A stretch of 5,810 nt of DNA from Microcaldota archaeon (lineage in GTDB: Archaea; Micrarchaeota; Micrarchaeia; Burarchaeales; JACQQB01), in assembly GCA_016207225.1 (NCBI GenBank), contig JACQQB010000114.1, positions 1 through 5,810 on the forward strand, read 5' to 3'. The position numbers were made by a program, and so were the translations under genes. Under the pieces are notes generated by a model that worked only from the letters and a program-made list of their open reading frames with translations, was not told the DNA's origin and did not search any database. Below, piece after piece: positions 1-5,810 of the stretch; positions within the stretch are counted from its first letter, which is position 1, and every line of letters starts with the position of its first letter.

Positions 1-408
<408 letters not shown>

Positions 409-419
409 CTAAACACCTC

Positions 420-989
420 TTAGTTATAGATTATTATTATATCCTCTTGGTCTTTTACCACATGGTTACGGAATTCAGTATTTTCTTTTCCATCCACAAG
501 CATTTTTACTTTACCTGGGCTTGAATTTGCTGAGCAGCCCTCACCATTTTTAAAGTTGTATATTTGGTTCTCTGAGAAAGGCACTTTTATTGCGTCAAAG
601 AATGCTCCTAGTTTGATATCATTATCACTCTTTACTACTCCTTCAACGTGAATAACATTATCATCGTGGGTATGCAACAAATCATTTCCCAAGTGTGATG
701 CCCCTGATGGAATTCTTGGCAAATCAACCTGTAAACCACAGGTTTCTATTGTTACGTTTGCATGCCAATGGACCAGTGGACCCGACGAATAGGCCACAGC
801 CCCATAGAGAATATACACAAGACCAAACAATATTGTCCCTGCAATTAGATAAATCCCTATCTTTTTAACAGTTTCTATTATGTTCGGGATTCTTTCTTTA
901 TTAGCTTTTTGATTTAGTTCGGCCTCTTCTCTCTCCATTGCCTTTTTCCTTTTTCTTTCTAGCTTTGATAAATTCTCTTCATTATTCAT
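420..989 (-). CDS. Membrane-anchored His-rich exported-domain protein of unknown function
   Basis: This is a 189-residue protein. Residues 1-34 are highly charged (rich in Lys, Arg and Glu) and probably helical in the cytoplasm. Residues about 43-65 form one transmembrane helix, and the remaining 120 or so residues should be outside. The outer domain has a conspicuous pattern of possible metal ligands: H74-W-H76 just after the membrane, C84, H99, H106-T-H108-D-D, then H114-V-E, and C152. I recall conserved proteins of unknown function in archaea and some bacteria with the same H-x-H, HTHDD and IHVEG spacing, but I cannot name the family. The ATG at 989 has GGGAG (998-994) 4 bases upstream. 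It is first in a probable operon with the DsbA-like gene, which suggests a role in surface redox or metal handling. C84 and C152 could form a disulfide made by that partner. Metal binding is inference. Confidence 0.85.
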   Translation of the reverse strand: MNNEENLSKLERKRKKAMEREEAELNQKANKERIPNIIETVKKIGIYLIAGTILFGLVYILYGAVAYSSGPLVHWHANVTIETCGLQVDLPRIPSGASHLGNDLLHTHDDNVIHVEGVVKSDNDIKLGAFFDAIKVPFSENQIYNFKNGEGCSANSSPGKVKMLVDGKENTEFRNHVVKDQEDIIIIYN

Positions 990-1005
990 GTTGCTCCCAT
1001 TTAAG

Positions 1006-1025
1006 TGTTACATATCTTAGTAACA
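1006..1025. promoter_or_regulatory. Candidate operator, inverted repeat TGTTAC-N8-GTAACA
   Basis: Bases 1006-1011 and 1020-1025 are perfect reverse complements (TGTTAC and GTAACA) separated by 8 bases. The dyad lies between two divergent genes, one encoding a BlaI/MecI-like DNA-binding protein. For the minus-strand operon it sits between the TATA box and the expected transcription start, where binding would block initiation. For the plus-strand genes it sits just upstream of the TATA box, over the expected BRE. Known bla/mec operators are also dyads with TTACA/TGTAA-like arms. Assigning this site to the neighbouring regulator is inference. Confidence 0.55.
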
Positions 1026-1027
1026 AA

Positions 1028-1037
1028 TATTTAAATA
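1028..1037. promoter_or_regulatory. Palindromic archaeal TATA box serving divergent promoters
   Basis: TATTTAAATA is a perfect 10-base palindrome, so TBP could bind in either orientation. On the plus strand its centre is about 27 bases before the ATG at 1060, which predicts a leaderless transcript. No Shine-Dalgarno motif precedes that ATG, in agreement. On the minus strand its centre is about 44 bases before the ATG at 989, giving a short leader that contains the GGGAG ribosome site. The transcription starts are estimated from usual archaeal TATA spacing. Confidence 0.6.
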
Positions 1038-1059
1038 GTATCCTGTTTATAAATTGTTT

Positions 1060-1428
1060 ATGCCAAGCAATCAGTTTTCTCTTGAAGAATTAAAAAATAG
1101 TTTAAGCGAGACTGAAGTAAAGATTTTAGATATATTGAGAAGTAAGGAGGAGACTAATTCTGCTTTTATTTATGGTGCTTTAAAGAAAAAACACGGGGTA
1201 GCAAGGTCCAGTGTGCCTGTATTGCTTGAAAGATTGCACAGTAAAGGCTTAGTAAAGAGAAGAAAAGAGACTTGCAGGGGAGGGATGCGATACCTTTACA
1301 GTTTAAACGGATGCAAGGAGAATTATTATAAATCATTAGTTGAATCAGTGGTAAACAAAATGATAGACAAGTTTGGGAATGTTGCAGTAAGTTACTTCAA
1401 TGAGAGATTCTCAAAAAAAGATGATTAG
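1060..1428 (+). CDS. BlaI/MecI-family winged-helix transcriptional regulator
   Basis: This is a 122-residue protein. Residues about 15-85 fit a BlaI/MecI (penicillinase repressor) winged helix: a first helix SETEVKILDILR, a recognition-helix region ARSSVPVLLERLHSKGLV, then a basic wing KRRKE followed by RYLYSL. The C-terminal helices (about 87-118) correspond to the dimerisation part, somewhat shorter than in MecI. By eye, the segment FGNVAVSYF aligns with the BlaI/MecI stretch holding the Asn-Phe cleavage site, but here that pair reads Ser-Tyr-Phe. I chose ATG 1060 over an in-frame TTG at 1054 because the TATA box at 1028-1037 places the transcript start near 1058-1060. The gene is followed with no gap by a membrane metalloprotease gene, the partner expected for a BlaI-BlaR1 system. 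It probably represses its own operon and perhaps the divergent disulfide operon. A generic MarR/ArsR-like assignment is the alternative. Confidence 0.8.
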   Translation: MPSNQFSLEELKNSLSETEVKILDILRSKEETNSAFIYGALKKKHGVARSSVPVLLERLHSKGLVKRRKETCRGGMRYLYSLNGCKENYYKSLVESVVNKMIDKFGNVAVSYFNERFSKKDD

Positions 1429-2205
1429 ATGTATGCGCACGAGACCTTATTGGACCTGAGTGGCTGGTCGTATTTGCTGTCAGAATCGCTCTTTGACCCA
1501 AACAGAATGGTGGTTGTTGCGGCTTTGGTATTGCTAAGTTTAGTTTCATTCCACATAACTAGACTAAATGTTAGCAACAGGATTAAGTTAACTTCGTTGT
1601 ATGCACATATAATATTCCTAGCGTTGATTCCGGTTTATTTAGTTTATGCTTGGAGTTGCAACAGCGCTCTGATGGATTGCCCACACAGATTATTCATTTA
1701 TGCTACGATTCCGGTTTTCATAGGCTTTTTCATTGCTGGTTTATTCGTACTTCCATACATATACAGCAGATTCAATTCAACCAGAATAGTGAATAAGGAG
1801 ATTTTATCCATTGTAAAGAAGTATTCTGAAAAGTTGGGCATGGCAGAACCTGCAGTCTATCTGACAAGTAGCCCCAGGCCGGAGGCATGCACGTTCACGA
1901 ACATAATGCCCAGGATATTCATAAGCGAAACCATGTTCAGAATATTGAATAAAAAGGAGATAGAGGCAGTCTTGCTCCATGAATTAGCCCATGTAAAAAA
2001 TAACTCTTCGTTATTTAAGTTCTCTACTATTTTGATCAGCTACATCTCACCAATAGCCAGGCTTGGGTTTAACAGCTATGGGCTGTGCAATGAGGAGAAT
2101 GAGGCAGACAGGCTCGTGATAAGGTTACAGAAGACAACCAGATACCTAAAATCTGCTAAGGTAAAAGTTGGAAGATTTTCAGATCAACCTAAACAAATTT
2201 CTTAA
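1429..2205 (+). CDS. Integral-membrane zinc metalloprotease, BlaR1/M56- or HtpX/M48-like
   Basis: This is a 258-residue protein with three clear membrane helices (about 27-46, 56-75 and 89-112). A soluble zinc-protease region follows, with H184-E-L-A-H188 as the catalytic HExxH motif and E223-N-E-A-D as the likely third zinc ligand, the gluzincin pattern shared by M48 and M56. A further hydrophobic stretch lies at about 194-213. The start ATG directly follows the TAG of the regulator gene and lacks a ribosome site, so translation is probably coupled. Gene order and membrane layout match BlaR1, which cleaves BlaI on receiving a signal, but BlaR1's large C-terminal penicillin-binding sensor is absent. 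The loop between helices 2 and 3 holds two cysteines, C77 and C84, expected on the outer face if the topology follows BlaR1. The motifs alone do not decide between M48 and M56. The 3' end overlaps folP by 17 bases. Confidence 0.82.
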   Translation: MYAHETLLDLSGWSYLLSESLFDPNRMVVVAALVLLSLVSFHITRLNVSNRIKLTSLYAHIIFLALIPVYLVYAWSCNSALMDCPHRLFIYATIPVFIGFFIAGLFVLPYIYSRFNSTRIVNKEILSIVKKYSEKLGMAEPAVYLTSSPRPEACTFTNIMPRIFISETMFRILNKKEIEAVLLHELAHVKNNSSLFKFSTILISYISPIARLGFNSYGLCNEENEADRLVIRLQKTTRYLKSAKVKVGRFSDQPKQIS

Positions 2206-3022
2206 TCGCTTCCACTACTTTCCCAACCCTTAAAGTGGATTTTACATCATGTACTCTTAAAAAATCCACATCGTTGAATATGCTTATCGCAGAAGCACCC
2301 AAGGTACCTTCAAACCTTTCTTCAGGTGGAAGGTCACCCAGAATCTTGCCTATAAAGGATTTTCTTGAAGGGCCTAAGAGAACAGGATAGCCTATTTTTT
2401 TGAATTCTTTTAGGTTGGCTATGATTTCCAAGTTATGGTCCGTTGTTTTGCCAAAGCCTATTCCTGGGTCCAGAATTATGTTGGATTCATCTATCCCGTT
2501 CCTAATCGCGAAGCTTGCCCTCTTCTTTAAGAATTCGGAAACTTCCTTGATTACATTCTTATATTTCGGATTTTTCTGCATTGTTTCCGGTGTTCCCTGC
2601 ATGTGCATTAAGACTACAGGTACCTTGAACTTTTTCACAACAGATGCCATCTGTTTGTCCCCGCCCAATGCAGTTATGTCGTTTACCATGCTTGCTCCTG
2701 CCTCAAGAGCAGCTTTGGCTACCTCGGCCTTGTAAGTATCCACAGAAAGTGGAACATCAGTTTCTTGGACCAGTTGCTTGATTATTGGAAGAATGCGCTC
2801 TTTTTCTTCTTTTGGAGTGATTGGTTTGGAGCCAGGCCTGGAGCTCTCACCGCCAATGTCAATGATATCAGCCCCGCTTTGAATCATGTATCTTGCATGG
2901 TCTATGGCCCTGCCTGAAGAGTAGTATGCCCCTCCATCATAGAAGGAGTCAGGAGTAACGTTAAGAATGCCAAGAATGTAGGTTCTTTCGCCAATTTTGA
3001 ACTCCTGCTTGCCAATTTTCAT
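2189..3022 (-). CDS. folP: Dihydropteroate synthase
   Basis: This 277-residue protein condenses 6-hydroxymethyl-7,8-dihydropterin pyrophosphate with p-aminobenzoate (or, in some archaea, a related aryl amine) in folate or pterin biosynthesis. All DHPS signature blocks appear in order and near their usual positions: N21-VTPDSF, GGESSRPG (57-64), SVD95T, N114-D-I, LMHMQGTPETMQ (138-149), DPGIGFGKT (185-193), GPSRKSFIG (217-225) and RVHDV (256-260). Length is that of a standalone bacterial-type enzyme, with no fused HPPK or aldolase domain. The ATG at 3022 has AGAGGT (3033-3028) 5 bases upstream. It is convergent with the metalloprotease gene, sharing 17 bases at their 3' ends. No other folate gene is in the window. 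It should be a soluble, active cytoplasmic enzyme. Confidence 0.96.
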   Translation of the reverse strand: MKIGKQEFKIGERTYILGILNVTPDSFYDGGAYYSSGRAIDHARYMIQSGADIIDIGGESSRPGSKPITPKEEKERILPIIKQLVQETDVPLSVDTYKAEVAKAALEAGASMVNDITALGGDKQMASVVKKFKVPVVLMHMQGTPETMQKNPKYKNVIKEVSEFLKKRASFAIRNGIDESNIILDPGIGFGKTTDHNLEIIANLKEFKKIGYPVLLGPSRKSFIGKILGDLPPEERFEGTLGASAISIFNDVDFLRVHDVKSTLRVGKVVEAIKKFV

Positions 3023-3112
3023 AAACTACCTCTAGAAACTGCCCTTTTTAAAGGACAGAGGGATTGCAAAAGGATTAAATAGCAAGAACTATATACATCT
3101 ACGGCGAACAGC
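3023..3112. promoter_or_regulatory. Divergent region between folP and tnpB: two TATA-like boxes and the element's left boundary
   Basis: On the minus strand, TATTTAAT (3081-3074) would place the folP start near 3050 and give a leader containing the AGAGGT site. A second box, TTTAAAAA (3052-3045), is closer and would start transcription almost at the ATG. On the plus strand, TTAAATA (3075-3081) or CTATATAC (3089-3096) could drive tnpB. The left boundary of the mobile element must lie somewhere in this stretch but could not be fixed, so folP may be using element-borne promoter sequence. Confidence 0.4.
3039..3058. repeat. Imperfect stem-loop in the folP-tnpB intergenic region
   Basis: CTGCCCTT and AAGGACAG pair with one C/A mismatch around a TTTA loop. 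It lies just upstream of the folP ribosome site and near where the left end of the IS200/IS605 element must be. Such elements carry subterminal imperfect hairpins, so it could be the left-end hairpin, but it does not resemble the right-end hairpin. It could equally be a chance AT-rich fold. Confidence 0.35.
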
Positions 3113-4354
3113 TTGAGAAAGTGCATTGTACTCAATACTCTAGAGTTAACTTCAAAGAAGCAAGAAATATTGGCTAGTTTTTTTGCTGAATACCTGAAGG
3201 CTCTCAACATAACACTAAAAGCATTACCTGCTTCTGATTCTTCTGCACAACTGCACCACTTGACATACTCAAACATAAGAAAAACCTCTTTCCTTCCCAG
3301 TGACATTGTACAGGAAGCCAGAAAAGATGTCTGGGCCAAAAGAAAAACAATCAAGAATGGCTTTTTCAACTGTTCCATAAGGCTTAACCACAGATGGTTC
3401 AAGTACATTTCCACAAAAAGAAACACCAAATGTTTCAAGATTACCTATTCCTACAAAAAGGCTTTTGCAATTCCAATCAAAAAAGACAGGCAGTTTCAAA
3501 GGTTTAATGATTTCATCAATGCCCAGTGGCAATTTGACAACATCTCCGTTCTTCAGGATAGCAGGATAGCAGTCATACTTGAAAAAGTTTTTGATGCTCC
3601 AAAAAATGATAACAAACATGTTGTTGGGATTGATATAGGCTCCTCCACTCTTGCTGCTGTTTCTGTCTACAATACTGAAACCAAAAAAATTGTCCGGCAG
3701 CTTTACTTTGGAAGGGATGTTGCCATAAGGCAAAGAAAATACATCAAAAGAAGAGCTAAATTGCAAGGCCTTGGAGACAAAGGCTCCCAAAAAGCCAGGA
3801 AAAGTCTTGCAAGACTTAAACACAATCAATTCAACTTTGTCAAAACCCGCAGTGCACAGATTGCAAAAGAAATTGCTAACCTTGCTAAAGACTACGGAGC
3901 TTCTATTGCTATTGAAAGACTTAAGAACATAAGAGGCAAGAGAAAGCAATTCAATAAAGTATCTAATCAAAAGATCAGTAAAATTCCATATGCCAAATTC
4001 AAGGAATTCCTTAATACAAACTGCCAAATGTTCAGCATACCTCTGAATGAAGCTGATGCTTACCACACTTCCAAGTGGTGCCCTGTCTGCGGTGCAGTTA
4101 ACAATGGGCACTGTTCCAGCAATTATTCCATCTACAAGTGTAATGAGTGTGGTTTGATCATGAACAGTGATAGGAAGGCTAGCCTTGCTGTTGCCATAAA
4201 ATCTGTTTTGGAGCGGACAGCTAAAACAGTCACAAGAGTCCAGATTTCCAATACTGAAGTCCCTGTAAACGGACTTTTCCGTCCACATGAAGTTGGTCTG
4301 AATCAGGTTGTCGTACAACATTCTAATCAACTAATGGAAAGCCCACGGCTTTAG
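3113..4354 (+). CDS. tnpB: TnpB, RNA-guided nuclease of an IS200/IS605-type element
   Basis: This is a full-length 413-residue TnpB (OrfB). After an N-terminal recognition region, the split RuvC domain shows VGID174IGSST (motif I), IAIE268RLKNI (motif II) and NSD353RKAS (motif III). A zinc finger, C323-PVC326 with C343-NEC346, lies between motifs II and III, so all three acidic catalytic residues are kept. In motif III the usual D-x-D-x-N-A-A reads N-S-D-R-K-A-S, a variant that still holds the metal-binding Asp. TnpB cuts DNA at sites matching the guide in its omega RNA next to a short TAM, which favours retention of the element. The frame has no ATG or GTG near its start; TTG 3113 gives the expected N-terminus (RKCIVLNTLELT). 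No ribosome site precedes it. The stop codon lies inside the right-end hairpin, so gene and guide RNA overlap. Confidence 0.93.
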   Translation: MRKCIVLNTLELTSKKQEILASFFAEYLKALNITLKALPASDSSAQLHHLTYSNIRKTSFLPSDIVQEARKDVWAKRKTIKNGFFNCSIRLNHRWFKYISTKRNTKCFKITYSYKKAFAIPIKKDRQFQRFNDFINAQWQFDNISVLQDSRIAVILEKVFDAPKNDNKHVVGIDIGSSTLAAVSVYNTETKKIVRQLYFGRDVAIRQRKYIKRRAKLQGLGDKGSQKARKSLARLKHNQFNFVKTRSAQIAKEIANLAKDYGASIAIERLKNIRGKRKQFNKVSNQKISKIPYAKFKEFLNTNCQMFSIPLNEADAYHTSKWCPVCGAVNNGHCSSNYSIYKCNECGLIMNSDRKASLAVAIKSVLERTAKTVTRVQISNTEVPVNGLFRPHEVGLNQVVVQHSNQLMESPRL

Positions 4355-4361
4355 TCGTGGG
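4342..4361 (+). repeat. Right-end hairpin of the tnpB element
   Basis: CCCACGGC pairs with GTCGTGGG (one G-T pair) around a TTTA loop, giving an 8-pair stem. The flanks AAAG and TAGTTTAC match the usual right-end form of IS605/IS1341-type elements. The tnpB stop TAG (4352-4354) begins in the loop and runs into the 3' arm. In this family the structure serves both as the transposase recognition hairpin and as the last scaffold stem of the omega RNA. Confidence 0.85.
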
Positions 4362-4370
4362 TAGTTTACG

Positions 4371-4380
4371 TATATATTAT
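4371..4380 (+). promoter_or_regulatory. TATA-like box of the G8 lipoprotein gene, abutting the element's right end
   Basis: TATATATTAT lies about 57 bases before the ATG at 4433, predicting a transcript start near 4400 and a leader of about 30 bases. That leader contains the strong ribosome site AGGGGG (4424-4429), three bases from the ATG. The box begins only a base or two beyond the predicted end of the mobile element and falls within the predicted omega-RNA guide segment. The upstream BRE position is therefore supplied by the element. Confidence 0.5.
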
Positions 4381-4432
4381 GTAGAGAAGAATTGAAAAAA
4401 GAGTGAGTGGAATATTATGTTGCAGGGGGAAT

Positions 4433-5810
4433 ATGAAAGAAGCATTTTTAGCATTGTTTTTGATTTTGGTTATTGGTTGCACGCAAGTTGCGGAGGATAA
4501 GCCAGTGAAAGAAGAAAAGGTAATTTACTCTGTTGGATCCGGCTTGTGGAGCTCTGGCAAAACCTGGAATTTAAACAGAGTGCCTGGGGCTGATGACATC
4601 GTAGTTATAAGTAATGGAACGGTGGTGGAGTACGATTTAAAATCAGATGAAAAAATCGCAAACATAACTGTTTATGGCAGGCTGAAGTTCAGTGAGAATA
4701 ATGACACTTTACTTAGGGTTGGGAATGTATTGGTTTTCGGCAGGTTGGAAATAGGCACTGAGTCAAAGCCTATAGAGAATAGAGCGGAAGTCAGGTTTAT
4801 TTTGGAGAATGAAAGCAAGTTGAAGGGTGGGTTTACTTATGAGCCAGCTGATGTTGGCTTGTGGATTATGGGTGGATCCCTGGAGATTCGCGGAAAAGAA
4901 ATGAAGAATACCTGGACAAGGTTGGCAGAAGATGTTGAAGAGTTGGATAGAAAGCTAGTGTTGGATAGAACCGTTGGCTGGGAAAAGGGTGACCACATTT
5001 TTATAACTTCTACCAGCTTCGATATGAATGAAACAGAGGAGAATTACATTGGGAGCATTGATGGAAATGGGATTGAGCTGAAGTATCCTCTTAAGTATGG
5101 GCATTATGGTTCTTACCCGTTGGCAGCAGAGGTCGGCCTTCTTACTAGGAATGTTGTGATAACAAGCGATAAACATGATGGTAAAGCCCATACTTTAATT
5201 CTTGGTGGTGGGAGTGCGAACATAAGCTATGCGGAGTTTAGTTATTTGGGACCGGAGAACGTATTGAGCAGGTACCCGATACATTTCCATGTCTTAGGAG
5301 ATAGACGAGGTAATTATGTTAGGGGGAATGCTATCTGGAACAGCGGCAACAGGTGCATAACCGTACATGATACGGATAATTTGGTTGTGGAGGGTAATGT
5401 TGCATTCAATACCAGTGGGCACTGCTTCTTTTTGGAAACTGGAATCGAGCAGGGAAATAGGTTCATCAATAATTTAGGGGCGTTGGTATTCGAGAGTAAT
5501 GCCACTTTGAGTGATTCCAGGGCATCGGTCTTCTGGATAACTAACCCTAGGAATGTTTTCATAAACAACAGTGCAGCTTCAAGTGATGGGCCAAATTACT
5601 GGTTTGTGTTAAATGAAACGCTGAATACGAGCAGGATGCCACTCTTGATCTTTGATAACAATACAGGGCATTCAAGCTTAGAGTCAGCTTTGTTCATAGA
5701 AGGCTTTGGTACAGACACAGGGTTGGATGCAGAGGAAGAGAGTGTTTTCAAGAATGTGATAGCTTGGAAAAGCAATGAGCAGGGCATCTGGGCCAGGGGA
5801 AACAGCTTGA
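4433..5810 (+). CDS. CEMIP/TMEM2-like G8-domain and beta-helix lipoprotein, 3' part missing
   Basis: From ATG 4433 the frame is open to the right edge (459 codons). Residues 1-16 are a lipoprotein-type signal ending in L-V-I-G-C16, so the mature protein is probably lipid-anchored outside the cell. A G8 domain follows at about 36-155 (W39-SSGKTW, VPGADDIVVI, LEIGTESKP). Beyond it come stretches closely recalling animal CEMIP/TMEM2: GWEKGDHIFITSTSFD (182-197), AEVGLLTRNVVI (232-243), SRYPIHFHVLGD (279-290), NYVRGNAIWNSGNRC (294-308) and GHCFFLETGIEQGN (329-342). The later part has the Asn-rich turns of a parallel beta-helix. CEMIP and TMEM2 act in hyaluronan breakdown; the archaeal substrate is unknown, presumably a surface or environmental polysaccharide. 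AGGGGG (4424-4429) supports this start over an in-frame GTG at 4403. The C-terminus is outside the window. Confidence 0.85.
   Translation, partial: MKEAFLALFLILVIGCTQVAEDKPVKEEKVIYSVGSGLWSSGKTWNLNRVPGADDIVVISNGTVVEYDLKSDEKIANITVYGRLKFSENNDTLLRVGNVLVFGRLEIGTESKPIENRAEVRFILENESKLKGGFTYEPADVGLWIMGGSLEIRGKEMKNTWTRLAEDVEELDRKLVLDRTVGWEKGDHIFITSTSFDMNETEENYIGSIDGNGIELKYPLKYGHYGSYPLAAEVGLLTRNVVITSDKHDGKAHTLILGGGSANISYAEFSYLGPENVLSRYPIHFHVLGDRRGNYVRGNAIWNSGNRCITVHDTDNLVVEGNVAFNTSGHCFFLETGIEQGNRFINNLGALVFESNATLSDSRASVFWITNPRNVFINNSAASSDGPNYWFVLNETLNTSRMPLLIFDNNTGHSSLESALFIEGFGTDTGLDAEEESVFKNVIAWKSNEQGIWARGNSL

Larger units (their letters stand above)
3083..4369 (+). mobile_element. tnpB-only IS200/IS605-group element (IS1341-like), left end approximate
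   Basis: The element contains one gene, tnpB, and a right end with the family's typical layout: AAAGCCC, a strong hairpin, then GGGTAGTTTAC. Elements of this group have no terminal inverted repeats and make no target duplication, so the left end cannot be read from symmetry. The value 3083 is only the first base after the last in-frame stop ahead of tnpB. The right end is placed after TTTAC (4365-4369) by analogy with family right ends. No tnpA (Y1 transposase) is present, so movement would need one supplied in trans. It sits between the divergent folP and G8-lipoprotein genes. Confidence 0.7.
4255..4389 (+). ncRNA. Predicted omega RNA (reRNA) overlapping the tnpB 3' end, with downstream guide
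   Basis: TnpB guide RNAs are made from the 3' end of tnpB plus the element's right end, with the guide being the bases just outside the element. Here three hairpins occur in series: 4269-4282 (ACGGA/TCCGT, loop CTTT), 4307-4319 (GTTGT/ACAAC, loop CGT) and the strong terminal hairpin 4342-4361. If the right end is at 4369, the guide begins at about 4370 and reads GTATATATTATGTAGAGAAG. The 5' end is unknown and 4255 is only a guess ahead of the first hairpin. The assignment follows from family knowledge plus the visible hairpins. Confidence 0.6.

Noticed and set aside
1046..1053. Palindrome TTTATAAA as the TATA box of the regulator gene
   Set aside because: Usual archaeal spacing would put the transcript start near 1076, inside the coding region; the box at 1028-1037 fits the ATG at 1060.
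1054..1059. TTG at 1054 as start of the BlaI-like regulator
   Set aside because: ATG 1060 is in frame, two codons later, and fits the leaderless spacing from the palindromic TATA box; nothing supports the two extra residues.
2400..2735. Plus-strand open frame of 111 codons inside folP
   Set aside because: It lies wholly within the well-conserved dihydropteroate synthase gene on the other strand and shows no recognisable protein features.
3019..4330. Two long minus-strand open frames (139 and 353 codons) across tnpB
   Set aside because: Both are antisense shadows of tnpB, which has intact RuvC and zinc-finger motifs on the plus strand; the antisense products show no domain.
4365..4384. Imperfect AT-rich palindrome around TACGTATATATTATGTA as an operator
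   Set aside because: It has several mismatches, spans the predicted element boundary, and such symmetry is expected by chance in TA-rich promoter sequence.
4403..4432. In-frame GTG at 4403 as start of the G8 lipoprotein
   Set aside because: It would put ten residues including two cysteines ahead of a clean lipoprotein signal, and lacks the strong ribosome site that precedes ATG 4433.
4955..5787. Three minus-strand open frames of 63-84 codons
   Set aside because: They are antisense to the G8 lipoprotein gene, whose plus-strand frame is open to the window edge and matches a known family.

Overview
The window looks archaeal, most likely from a small-genome DPANN-type lineage, though this rests on features rather than a database match. 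Several intergenic regions carry AT-rich TATA-like boxes about 25-30 bases ahead of a start, one of them placed for a leaderless transcript. Shine-Dalgarno motifs are mixed in use, genes are tightly packed, and the exported proteins use a simple N-terminal membrane anchor or lipobox. Only folP and tnpB are recognised well enough for a gene symbol.

Left part (1-989, minus strand): a two-gene operon for the cell surface. It encodes a membrane-anchored His-rich protein of unknown function, then a DsbA-like thiol-disulfide oxidoreductase with a Gly-Ser/Thr linker. The second gene runs off the left edge.

Middle-left (1060-2205, plus strand): transcribed divergently from that operon are a BlaI/MecI-like winged-helix regulator and, directly abutting it (TAG then ATG), a membrane zinc metalloprotease with HELAH and ENEAD motifs. 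This is the BlaI-BlaR1 arrangement without the penicillin-sensor domain. The 70-base divergent region holds a perfect inverted repeat (TGTTAC-N8-GTAACA) next to a palindromic TATA box. The pair may therefore control both itself and the disulfide operon.

Middle (2189-3022, minus strand): a complete dihydropteroate synthase gene (folP), convergent with the protease gene and overlapping its 3' end by 17 bases.

Middle-right (about 3083-4369, plus strand): a tnpB-only element of the IS200/IS605 (IS1341-like) group with intact RuvC residues. Its 3' end carries a series of stem-loops expected of an omega RNA (reRNA). The terminal hairpin contains the tnpB stop codon, and the element's right end touches the TATA-like box of the next gene. 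No tnpA is present.

Right part (4433-5810, plus strand): the first 459 codons of a lipoprotein with a G8 domain and parallel beta-helix, strikingly like the animal CEMIP/TMEM2 family. It has no stop in the window.
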